Source of the DNA: an uncultured Pseudomonadota bacterium
GTDB lineage: Bacteria; Pseudomonadota; Gammaproteobacteria; Burkholderiales; Thiobacillaceae
Assembly: GCA_903883985.1 (NCBI GenBank)
Contig: CAISDD010000274.1
Location: 1 to 5,203 of the forward strand
Length of the DNA stretch: 5,203 bases
Direction of reading: 5' to 3'
A model generated the notes under the pieces. It searched no databases and was not told the origin of the DNA. It saw only the letters and a program-made list of their open reading frames with translations. Made by a program: the position numbers and the translations under genes. This document shows positions 1 to 4,671 of the stretch, in pieces (the first letter of the stretch is position 1; every line of letters starts with the position of its first letter).

Positions 1-119
1 ATGACCAACATCAATAACCCATTGATTTATATGGTCGCCGCTTGGACATACCGTCATCGCCATGGCGTCTGTAACTCATTGATTCGTCAGGGCTTGGAAA
101 GATGTGTGTAACGAAATGG
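1..119. other. left-edge segment with no convincing gene
   Basis: This stretch after the Gp37/68 stop is visibly more AT-rich than the rest. It holds the two TAACYCATTGATT copies noted separately and a 10-bp palindrome CGCCATGGCG at 58-67. A 36-codon plus-strand frame begins with the first base of the window and ends at 111. Its coding status cannot be judged, since no ribosome-binding site is in view. No terminator was found for the Gp37/68 gene. Confidence 0.4.
15..84. repeat. pair of near-identical 13-bp direct repeats
   Basis: TAACCCATTGATT (15-27) and TAACTCATTGATT (72-84) match at 12 of 13 bases, 57 bp apart. They could be protein or integrase arm sites at an element edge, or chance. 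No integrase or tRNA gene is in view to decide. Confidence 0.3.
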
Positions 120-869
120 CTATAACGAGGCAAGGGCGACCTGAGGATAACCATCCCATGTCCGACCACGGAAAATGCGGCCGTTGGCCTTTTTGTGACG
201 CTTGACGCCGTCGGCCCCCCAGCCACCCCATTGCTTGAAGAAAAAGGCAGCGCCGGCCTCATCAGCCTGATGCTTAACGTTCTCCACCCACTCCGGTTTC
301 ATTGGTCGTGCTTTCGGTCCAGACTCACCGCCCACAATCACCCAGTGAATGCCGGTGATATCTATCTCGCCAACGTCCTCCAACAGCGGCTCGACTGACA
401 GGAATCGGATATGAGCATCCACCTGGCGCAGGAACTCGATGCGTGGCACACCGTATTGGCGATCCTCGACCGATACGCCGAGCCAGACATTTTTAGGGCA
501 GCCGCGATTCTTGAAATACTCCGGTAAGCGTTCGGCGCGCTTGGTCAGGATTTGATAGGTGTGCTGCGGCGTCTGCCGGACCACCGAGAAGACCTGGTCG
601 AGAAACTGATCCGGGATGTCCTCGTGAAATAGATCGCTCATCGAATTGACGAAATAGACCGTCGGCTTCTTGCGCCGTAATGGCTGCGCAAGCCGTTCAG
701 GCAGTATCGCCAGCTTGAAACCGTTCTGATAGCCCGGAGCACCCATGGCATGAAGCCGCCCAGCCATCGCTTCGGCATAGCAATGCTTGCAGCCAGGGGA
801 AATCTTGGTGCAACCCGTTGTCGGGTTCCACGTCTGTTCGGTCCATTCGATGCGAGATTGGGTCGTCAT
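120..869 (-). CDS. phage Gp37/Gp68 (DUF5131) family radical-SAM-like protein
   Basis: This 249-residue protein has the family's diagnostic N-terminus: SRIEWTEQTWNPTTGC, then TKISPGCKHCYAE. The cysteines C20-x6-C27-x2-C30 are the three-Cys set proposed to bind an iron-sulfur cluster. Later conserved-looking blocks are YFVNSMSDLFHEDIP, YQILTKRAERL, WLGVSVEDRQY, RFLSVEPLLE, HWVIVGGESGP and FFFKQWGGWG. All are typical of this family, which is found in phages and bacterial accessory regions. Its reaction is not established. Relatives often neighbour a three-Cys-motif partner protein (TcmP), but none is visible here, though one could lie past the left edge. ATG 869 is chosen from the GGAG and the usual MTT-x-S-x-IEW start. 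The XRE gene 48 nt upstream probably shares its transcript. It is a second, unrelated radical-SAM-type protein in this window. Confidence 0.85.
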   Translation of the reverse strand: MTTQSRIEWTEQTWNPTTGCTKISPGCKHCYAEAMAGRLHAMGAPGYQNGFKLAILPERLAQPLRRKKPTVYFVNSMSDLFHEDIPDQFLDQVFSVVRQTPQHTYQILTKRAERLPEYFKNRGCPKNVWLGVSVEDRQYGVPRIEFLRQVDAHIRFLSVEPLLEDVGEIDITGIHWVIVGGESGPKARPMKPEWVENVKHQADEAGAAFFFKQWGGWGADGVKRHKKANGRIFRGRTWDGYPQVALASL

Positions 870-875
870 TTCACG

Positions 876-879
876 CTCC
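876..879 (-). promoter_or_regulatory. Shine-Dalgarno that decides the Gp37/68 start
   Basis: GGAG lies 6 nt before ATG 869. An upstream in-frame ATG at 881 (MEREM-) has no comparable site and would add four non-family residues. Confidence 0.55.
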
Positions 880-895
880 ATCCTAGTTGATGTTG

Positions 896-914
896 TGGCT
901 CATATCGTGAGCCA
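896..914. repeat. 7-bp hairpin between the XRE and Gp37/68 genes
   Basis: TGGCTCA (896-902) and TGAGCCA (908-914) form a perfect stem around TATCG. On the minus-strand transcript it falls right after the XRE stop and before the Shine-Dalgarno of the next gene. No U-run follows on that strand, so it is not a standard terminator. It could stabilise the mRNA, tune translation, or be a protein site. Confidence 0.4.
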
Positions 915-917
915 TTT

Positions 918-1217
918 CTAACCGACAGCCAGTCCATCAATGAGCTTGGACAGCGCCACACGCAAAGGTGCCTGATCGGCACCCCCGAGCTGAGTGCGCA
1001 CCTTATTTGCCAACTCGTCGACAGACGGTTCTCGTTCCTCATCGCCCCAATGCACGAGACGCATACAACGTTCAATTACCTCGACCTTGGGATTGGCCCC
1101 ACCCTTTTCGTATCGGCAAAGCATTGACTGCGAAACCCCCAGTTCCTGGGCGAAATCGGCCTGGCTGCGCTGGTTTCGAGCTGCCCTAATCAGGCTTGGA
1201 ATGCTTGTAATGGCCAT
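918..1217 (-). CDS. XRE-family helix-turn-helix transcriptional regulator
   Basis: This is a 99-residue DNA-binding protein. Residues ~9-50 form an XRE domain: SLIRAARNQRSQADFAQELG, then VSQSMLCRYEKGGANPKVEV. Residues QADFAQELGVSQSMLCRYE give the two HTH helices and the R-Y-E-x-G signature. The C-terminal half is charged and helical, with a DELANKVRTQL stretch, perhaps for dimerisation. ATG 1217 (MAITSIPSL) is chosen because the domain starts there, but no Shine-Dalgarno precedes it. ATG 1241 (MHPFFILN-) is an alternative and would be almost leaderless given the -10 box at 1254-1249. The operator-like repeat directly upstream suggests self-control. It may also control the Gp37/68 gene, which follows 48 nt later. 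Whether it regulates lysis, lysogeny or only itself is not visible. Confidence 0.78.
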   Translation of the reverse strand: MAITSIPSLIRAARNQRSQADFAQELGVSQSMLCRYEKGGANPKVEVIERCMRLVHWGDEEREPSVDELANKVRTQLGGADQAPLRVALSKLIDGLAVG

Positions 1218-1248
1218 GTTCAAAATGAAGAAAGGATGCATGGCAAGC

Positions 1249-1254
1249 ATTATA
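1249..1254 (-). promoter_or_regulatory. consensus -10 box of the XRE regulator promoter
   Basis: The minus strand reads TATAAT exactly. No good TTGACA lies 16-18 bp upstream; that space holds the inverted repeat, so the promoter may need an activator or be operator-controlled. Transcription would begin near 1243-1241. That makes an ATG at 1241 leaderless and leaves a ~24-nt leader for ATG 1217. Confidence 0.5.
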
Positions 1255-1262
1255 TAGAATTT

Positions 1263-1283
1263 GTAATGCATCTAGTGCATTAC
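1263..1283. promoter_or_regulatory. perfect inverted repeat, probable operator of the XRE regulator
   Basis: GTAATGCA (1263-1270) and TGCATTAC (1276-1283) are perfect inverted arms separated by TCTAG. The site lies just upstream of the TATAAT serving the XRE gene, overlapping its -35 region, and it includes the Rz stop codon. A dimeric helix-turn-helix protein typically binds such a site, so autoregulation is the simplest reading. No T-run follows on either strand, so it is not a terminator. A further half-site copy (TTGTAATG) occurs at 1205-1212 by the XRE start codon. Confidence 0.6.
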
Positions 1284-1801
1284 TGCCCCAGCAATCGTTG
1301 GTTGTTCGCCTGCTCCCGGTACCACCGCTGAAACTCCACCACCATCAGCGTCGTCCGCGCCGCATCCTCGGCTAGTTGCTCACAGGCGGTGGAATCGTCG
1401 GGGTGGCCGGCAGCAGGTACAGGGTCGGTGGGGGCTGCATCAGTTCGGGCGGCAGCGGCGGAAACTTTGGGCACGGCGCTGGCACCACCTGGGATGGTGA
1501 TGCGCACGCGGACAGGAACACGGGCAAGCAAATGCCCACGATCGGCAGCCAACGCCGTCTTGGTGCTCTGGTACTCATTCGATATCTCCTGATTGATGGT
1601 GGATTGGTGAGTGGTTACGGTGGCGACCCGTTCGGCCTGCATGGCCACCGCCTGCGCAGTGGTCACTTTTTCTGCATCCCACCTTGCCGTGACGCGACGT
1701 TCTCCGTATTCGCAGCCACCGACGAACAACACGAATGCCAGCACACCGGCTCCGATCAGCCGCCAGGGCATGGCGGCCAGAAGGTTGAGGATCGGCAGCA
1801 T
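1280..1801 (-). CDS. Rz: Rz-like i-spanin (inner-membrane spanin)
   Basis: This 173-residue protein begins with a membrane anchor (about residues 14-30, GAGVLAFVLFVGG). A periplasmic alpha-helical region follows (RWDAEKVTTAQAVAMQAERVATVTTHQ onward), then a Pro/Ala-rich linker and a C-terminal helix (CEQLAEDAARTTLMVVEFQRWYREQ). This is the Rz layout. The protein spans the periplasm and pairs with Rz1 to fuse inner and outer membranes in the last step of lysis. The ATG overlaps the endolysin stop as TGATG and follows GGGGTGG, a weak Shine-Dalgarno, so coupling is likely. The stop is TAA. A complete Rz1 gene is nested in another frame inside it. The symbol is given by role; the sequence is not close to lambda Rz. 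Confidence 0.85.
   Translation of the reverse strand: MLPILNLLAAMPWRLIGAGVLAFVLFVGGCEYGERRVTARWDAEKVTTAQAVAMQAERVATVTTHQSTINQEISNEYQSTKTALAADRGHLLARVPVRVRITIPGGASAVPKVSAAAARTDAAPTDPVPAAGHPDDSTACEQLAEDAARTTLMVVEFQRWYREQANNQRLLGQ
1372..1578 (-). CDS. Rz1: Rz1-like o-spanin lipoprotein, nested inside Rz
   Basis: This 68-residue lipoprotein is read in a different frame wholly within the Rz gene. It has a basic N-terminus (MSTRAPRRRW) and a hydrophobic core (LPIVGICLPVFLSAC). The lipobox LSAC puts the lipidated Cys at position 25. The mature part of about 44 residues contains 16 prolines (PPLPPELMQPPP, TIPPP), as in classical Rz1. It would sit in the inner leaflet of the outer membrane and bind the Rz C-terminus. 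The ATG at 1578 has a good AGGAG 7 nt upstream (1590-1586), itself inside Rz. The stop is TAG. The fully embedded arrangement is the lambda one. The overlap explains the Pro/Ala-rich linker of Rz in this stretch. Confidence 0.85.
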   Translation of the reverse strand: MSTRAPRRRWLPIVGICLPVFLSACASPSQVVPAPCPKFPPLPPELMQPPPTLYLLPATPTIPPPVSN

Positions 1802-2262
1802 CAGGCCACCCCATCCAGATCAGCTAGCCGATGCTGGCGGATGATCGAGATGACCTTGGCCGCGTAGCCCGGATCGGTGGCATAACCCGCCTGCGCCACG
1901 GCGGTGGCGAACGCCTCCCCGGTGGTGCACTCGAAGCACGGCACGTAGCGCCGGTTCTGGTGCAGGAACGCGGCGTGGTCATCCATGCAGTCCTGCCAGT
2001 CGGCATACTTGCGCCAGCGCGCCGGCACCATCACCCAGGTACCGTGCAGGAACTCACGTGTGTTCAGGGTCAGCACGTCACCTTGCCAACTCGGGTCGGC
2101 CTTCACCCCGAACAGGTTCTTGCCCTCCTGGGCAAGTTGCGACGCGCCCCAACCGGATTCCAGGGCGGCTTCCGCCACCGTGAAGCTGGCCGGCACACCG
2201 GAGTCCTTCGCGGACGCCTGCGCCGCCGGTCCGATCAGATCGATAAAGGCTTGAGCATCCAT
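1801..2262 (-). CDS. endolysin: FlgJ-like N-acetylglucosaminidase (LYZ2/PF01832 type)
   Basis: This 153-residue protein is a single catalytic domain with no signal peptide. It therefore needs the holin for export to the peptidoglycan. The active-site region reads PASFTVAEAALESGWGASQLA. AALESGWG is the family motif, with E35 as the probable catalytic acid, and it is followed by GKNLFGVKAD. The later WRKYADWQDCMDDHAAFL and GYATDPGYAAKV stretches are also typical of these enzymes. They cut glycan strands in the cell wall at the end of infection. ATG 2262 is preferred over GTG 2265 because AAGGAGGTG places GGAGG 7 nt upstream. It overlaps the holin stop as TGATG. The stop TGA in turn overlaps the Rz ATG, so holin, lysin and Rz are translationally chained. 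Confidence 0.9.
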   Translation of the reverse strand: MDAQAFIDLIGPAAQASAKDSGVPASFTVAEAALESGWGASQLAQEGKNLFGVKADPSWQGDVLTLNTREFLHGTWVMVPARWRKYADWQDCMDDHAAFLHQNRRYVPCFECTTGEAFATAVAQAGYATDPGYAAKVISIIRQHRLADLDGVA

Positions 2263-2633
2263 CACAGCACCTCCTTCACTTCGCGGGCCACCTCATCGAT
2301 CCCGGCATCGCGGTTCTTCTCGATGAAGTTGAAGACCCAGCGCACGATGGCCCACCCCGGCAGGCCGCAGCCGAAGATCAGTCCGCCGATGGCGGCCATG
2401 CCCACCACCGAATGCACCCAGCCCTGCAACCCGAAATACTCGACAGCGATGGCCCCGCCGCCGATGCCGGTGACCACGGTGCTGACCACCCCCACCGCCC
2501 ACTCCCGATGCGACCGGGGTGGTGTCATCAACATCACCACGATGGTGGCGAGCAAGGCCCCGCCTGCCGCTGCTCCTCCAGCCGCCTTGAAGGCGGCGGC
2601 CCCTGCGACTCCACTGCTGGTTGGTTCTGGCAT
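2262..2633 (-). CDS. phage holin, three predicted membrane helices
   Basis: This is a 123-residue very hydrophobic protein. Predicted membrane segments lie at about 20-36 (Gly/Ala-rich, ending in IVVMLM), 46-67 (WAVGVVSTVVTGIGGGAIAV) and 73-100 (HSVVGMAAIGGLIFGCGLPGW onward). The C-terminal tail is charged (FIEKNRDAGIDEVAREVKEVL). Size, topology and position directly before an endolysin and Rz/Rz1 identify it as the holin that opens the inner membrane for lysis. It looks closest to the P1 LydA-like superfamily, but I am not sure of that. ATG 2633 is set by GGAG 7 nt upstream (2644-2641), just after the terminator. The frame stays open upstream but reads as non-protein there. Its TGA overlaps the endolysin ATG by one base. 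Confidence 0.83.
   Translation of the reverse strand: MPEPTSSGVAGAAAFKAAGGAAAGGALLATIVVMLMTPPRSHREWAVGVVSTVVTGIGGGAIAVEYFGLQGWVHSVVGMAAIGGLIFGCGLPGWAIVRWVFNFIEKNRDAGIDEVAREVKEVL
2269..2274 (-). promoter_or_regulatory. strong Shine-Dalgarno of the endolysin gene
   Basis: GGAGGT lies in the last codons of the holin gene, with 7 nt between GGAGG and ATG 2262. It supports that start over the GTG one codon upstream. Confidence 0.7.
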
Positions 2634-2647
2634 TTCAGTTCTCCAAA

Positions 2648-2682
2648 GTAAAAGACCGCCGCAGGCAGCACCCGGGGCGGTC
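2648..2682 (-). terminator. intrinsic terminator between the radical SAM gene and the holin gene
   Basis: On the minus strand GACCGCC (2682-2676) and GGCGGTC (2660-2654) form a perfect 7-bp GC-rich stem with a 15-nt loop, followed by TTTTACTTT. It fills most of the gap between the radical SAM stop (2702) and the holin start (2633). It would separate the lysis genes from the upstream operon unless antiterminated. No convincing holin promoter is visible in this gap. The T-run is interrupted, so the terminator may be leaky. Confidence 0.6.
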
Positions 2683-2968
2683 GGTGGTAAAACTTGGTTG
2701 GCTAAGCGGATACGGCCTCGGCGCGCGGATGGGCGGTCTGATGGGCTTCTGCGATCAGGCCGAAGATGTCCCGGCGCGACTCGCGTTGCGGACCGTCGAT
2801 GTAAAACGGCATGGTTCCCGTCAGATGCTCGATCGCCGCCGCGAAGAACGGCAGATGGTCGGCGAAGGCGTTGTTGCAGGCCGCCGCCCACAGCACACCG
2901 TCCAGGAACATGCACGCACCCCGGCACGATTGCAGGACGGGGCAGTTCACGCACTCCCCGCGATGAGA

Positions 2969-2971
2969 CTA
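2969..2971 (-). other. in-frame amber (TAG) codon splitting the SPASM domain
   Basis: On the minus strand the codons read ACC CAC TAG TCT CAT CGC GGG GAG TGC, and the 266 codons of core and first SPASM half continue in the same frame on the far side. TAG also ends Rz1, the XRE gene, the Gp37/68 gene and this gene itself, so general reassignment of TAG in this genome is unlikely. A GTG at 2950-2948 could restart the frame. However, its GGGGAG is only 3 nt away and the fragment would be half a domain, so restart looks poor. Confidence 0.93.
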
Positions 2972-4075
2972 GTGGGTCGCCGTGTCGAGGCGGACACCAT
3001 CCAGGTTCGCCACGTGGCCGATGCGATGCGGCCTGCCATTGGGCGCAATCGACCGGCTGGACGCGTTCTGGCAGGTGAGTACATGGCCATCCAGATCCAC
3101 CGCGAGGGTGTCGCTCCGGTCCATGCCGCACTTCTGCCCCAGCCGCGCCGCTGGACGCTGGCGTGCAATGCCATCGATGATGCCGGCCAGACGCTGCGGC
3201 ACGAGTGCAAAGTTAGGTACGCGGCCATGGCGCAGGTCGGCGAAGGACTCGCGTCGGAAGGCGAGCGACTCGGCATCGCTCAGGAAGGAATGGCTCAGGC
3301 CGCCCGCATCGTAGGGATCGATAAAACTGCCCTCGCCGATCGCCACCGTGGGATCGCCGGTCAGGTTCACGAAGAAACGGTTGATGGCCGCCCGGCTCCG
3401 ATTGCCTCGGTGAAGCATCACGTTGAACGAGAAACGACCTTTCGGATGCAGGCGCCGGTACAGGTCACGGATCGCATCGAGGTTTTCGGGGACGGCCAGC
3501 GGGTCAGGGCCGCGCGAGGACTGCCCCGGCCCATCGTGGGATACCCCGACATGGAAGCCGAGGTCGTCGAGCCAGGCGTTGATCTCACGGTCCAGCAGGC
3601 TGCCATTGGTGATCAGGCTGAACAACGCCTTCGGGTAACGCGCACGCAGCGCCTCGGCCAGGGGCACCAGCGTCTTGCGGTAGACCAGCGGCTCGCCACC
3701 CCAGAACTCGATCCGGCAGCCGGTGCCGTCACCCTGTGCGCCGCCATCGAACCAGCCAGGCAGTCCGGCCAGTAAGCGTTCGACATCCGCGCCACGCGCC
3801 GCCCGCGCCCCCTCGGCCTGGCCGCGCTGGTTACAGTAGCTGCAGGCATGATTGCAGCCGAGGCCGAGCTGGATTTTGAGGGTAAGGGGGGTGGACTTGA
3901 TGCCGGGCGCGTTCCTGGACACCGGATGGATCGGGTCGCCGGGTGGCGCCGAGCCGACCGGCGGCAAGACCGGCGTACCGTCCTCGCCCAGCAGTTCGCT
4001 GGTCAGGTTGTCATAAAAAAACCGGGCACGCAGCCCGGTTTCCGGATTCTCGCAATAGAGCGTGAAGATCGGCAT
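2969..4075 (-). CDS. radical SAM catalytic core as translated up to the internal amber codon
   Basis: This 368-residue product ends at TAG 2971-2969. Residues 1-65 form an N-terminal extension (MPIFTLYCENPETG onward) that I do not recognise. The radical SAM barrel starts around TLKIQLGLGCNHACSYC, with the 4Fe-4S ligands C74-x3-C78-x2-C81. It is followed by IEFWGGEPL (GGE motif, ~122-130, which binds the SAM amino group) and LITNGSLL (~155-161). VGVSHDGPG (~176-184) is a typical SPASM-family beta-strand motif. The visible truncated protein holds only the first SPASM cysteines, C316 and C335. ATG 4075 was chosen because GGGAGG lies 8 nt upstream. ATG 4081 overlaps the oxygenase stop as ATGA but sits only 2 nt from the same Shine-Dalgarno. 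The next upstream gene is the oxygenase, and no small precursor-peptide gene lies between them. Confidence 0.85.
   Translation of the reverse strand: MPIFTLYCENPETGLRARFFYDNLTSELLGEDGTPVLPPVGSAPPGDPIHPVSRNAPGIKSTPLTLKIQLGLGCNHACSYCNQRGQAEGARAARGADVERLLAGLPGWFDGGAQGDGTGCRIEFWGGEPLVYRKTLVPLAEALRARYPKALFSLITNGSLLDREINAWLDDLGFHVGVSHDGPGQSSRGPDPLAVPENLDAIRDLYRRLHPKGRFSFNVMLHRGNRSRAAINRFFVNLTGDPTVAIGEGSFIDPYDAGGLSHSFLSDAESLAFRRESFADLRHGRVPNFALVPQRLAGIIDGIARQRPAARLGQKCGMDRSDTLAVDLDGHVLTCQNASSRSIAPNGRPHRIGHVANLDGVRLDTATH
4015..4041 (-). terminator. intrinsic terminator inside the start of the radical SAM gene
   Basis: On the minus strand, AAACCGGGC and GCCCGGTTT form a perfect 9-bp stem around the 5-nt loop TGCGT. 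A run of seven T follows (4021-4015). This is a textbook rho-independent terminator, yet it encodes residues ETGLRARFFY, about codons 12-21 of the radical SAM gene. A transcript ending here would stop about 60 nt into the gene. A ribosome already translating the gene would cover the hairpin, so expression could depend on translation initiation or on phage antitermination. The structure is seen directly; its function is inferred. Confidence 0.75.
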
Positions 4076-4077
4076 CG

Positions 4078-4671
4078 TCATTTCCTCCCGTGCGCCGGAC
4101 GAAGGTCCATCTCGAAATGGATCTCCACACCGGGCCGGCTTCCCCGATAGGGATGGATGTAGTGGGTGACATAGCTCGGGAACAGGGCCAGGGCGCCGAC
4201 TCGGGGCTCGATCATCTGGCTGCGCAGTGGCTCCCAGGGCAGATACTTGAAACCCCAGGGACCGGACGGATTCACCAGGGTGACCAGGCCGTTGTAGTCC
4301 CAATGTTCGGGATCGGGCACGGCCGTGTAGTCGAGCCAGAGGATCGCGGACAGATCGTTGTGCTCGACATGGGGCGGCATGTGGGTGCCGTTCCAGAGCA
4401 CCAGTTCCCGGCCCACCATGTGGGCCACCTCGCAGCCGAACCCGCTTTGCACCTTGTCGCGCACCAGATCGAATAGGGGTGCGAAGACCTCAGGCATCAG
4501 TTCGTCCAGGCTGGTCGGATCGGGACGCCGGTAAGGCAGTCGATAGGGATGCAGACGGTGGTGCACCGCCAGGGCCACCTGGGTCAGACGCTGGCATTCG
4601 GCGACCGGCAGGACGTCCTCGCATACCATGGCGCGCACCGGGAAGAGATCCATCACGCGGTCCTGGGCCAT
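4078..4671 (-). CDS. 2-oxoglutarate/Fe(II)-dependent oxygenase-like protein
   Basis: This is a 197-residue protein. The late part reads GALALFPSYVTHYIHPYRG then SRPGVEIHFEMDL. That matches the C-terminal half of the double-stranded beta-helix in 2OG-Fe(II) oxygenases, where FPS-x-x-x-H carries the distal metal His (here H170) and a following Arg (R179 or R176) binds the 2-oxoglutarate carboxylate. The proximal pair sits in PPHVEHNDLSAILWLDY. It is either H104-x-D106, a canonical HxD, or H101-x-E103, whose spacing to LSAILWL fits relatives better but puts Glu in place of Asp. Members hydroxylate protein side chains or small molecules; the substrate here is unknown. I chose ATG 4671 because it overlaps the upstream stop (TGATG) behind GGGGTGG. 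GTG 4674 is one codon earlier. Its TGA stop lies 2 nt before the chosen radical SAM start, and the two genes look co-translated. Confidence 0.72.
   Translation of the reverse strand: MAQDRVMDLFPVRAMVCEDVLPVAECQRLTQVALAVHHRLHPYRLPYRRPDPTSLDELMPEVFAPLFDLVRDKVQSGFGCEVAHMVGRELVLWNGTHMPPHVEHNDLSAILWLDYTAVPDPEHWDYNGLVTLVNPSGPWGFKYLPWEPLRSQMIEPRVGALALFPSYVTHYIHPYRGSRPGVEIHFEMDLRPAHGRK
4084..4089 (-). promoter_or_regulatory. Shine-Dalgarno that decides the radical SAM start
   Basis: GGGAGG lies inside the last codons of the oxygenase gene. It is 8 nt from ATG 4075 and only 2 nt from ATG 4081, which favours 4075. Confidence 0.65.

Larger units (their letters stand above)
2702..4075 (-). pseudogene. 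radical SAM/SPASM peptide-maturase-type gene, full extent, interrupted by an in-frame TAG
   Basis: Read through the TAG at 2971-2969, the frame gives 457 codons, a normal length for a radical SAM enzyme with a SPASM domain. The SPASM cysteine pattern is complete only across the stop. Before it comes C316-x13-G330-x4-C335. After it come C375-x2-C378-x5-C384-x3-C388 and then C400. This is the family signature for two auxiliary iron-sulfur clusters. After the TAG the frame continues SHRGECVNCPVLQSC, RGACMFLDG and ACNNAFADHLPFF, which is SPASM sequence with no frame change. The residue lost is probably Trp or Gln, since TGG or CAG becomes TAG by one change. The gene ends at TAG 2704-2702. SPASM enzymes mature ribosomal peptides or proteins (thioether or C-C crosslinks, sulfatase formylglycine). 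The target here is not identifiable. Unless the TAG is suppressed or an assembly error, the product is truncated and probably inactive. Confidence 0.85.

Noticed and set aside
1..111. 36-codon plus-strand gene starting at the first base
   Set aside because: No upstream sequence is visible, it runs opposite to every other gene, and the product has no recognisable feature.
2581..2597. GCCGCCT/AGGCGGC hairpin in the holin gene
   Set aside because: It has a three-base loop, no T-run on either side, and encodes an Ala/Gly-rich stretch. It is likely a by-product of codon composition.
2702..2950. Independent 82-residue Cys-rich small protein or RiPP precursor
   Set aside because: Its sequence is the second half of the SPASM domain in the same frame as the radical SAM core. 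The only start, a GTG, has a badly spaced Shine-Dalgarno.
2969..2971. Genome-wide reassignment of TAG to an amino acid
   Set aside because: Rz1, XRE, Gp37/68 and the radical SAM gene itself all end in TAG at sensible positions.
1831..3078. 415-codon plus-strand open frame antisense to endolysin and holin
   Set aside because: The translation is Arg/Pro/His-rich with no domain pattern and covers three convincing minus-strand genes. It is a composition shadow.
2634..3131. Upstream extension of the holin frame to make a 289-residue protein
   Set aside because: The extra part is low-quality Arg/Gly-rich sequence overlapping the SPASM half of the radical SAM gene and crossing the terminator. ATG 2633 has a good ribosome-binding site.
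2621..3775. Long plus-strand open frame antisense to the radical SAM gene
   Set aside because: It lies opposite a gene with clear motifs, has no Shine-Dalgarno or recognisable domain, and long antisense frames are expected in GC-rich coding sequence.
4012..4022. Programmed frameshift at the run of seven T in the radical SAM gene
   Set aside because: The heptamer is not in the reading-frame register needed for -1 slippage and the normal frame carries on correctly. The run is better explained as a terminator U-tract.
4076..4303. Upstream extension of the radical SAM frame to 4303
   Set aside because: It overlaps the oxygenase C-terminus containing its H170/R179 motif, and the ribosome-binding site at 4089-4084 supports ATG 4075.
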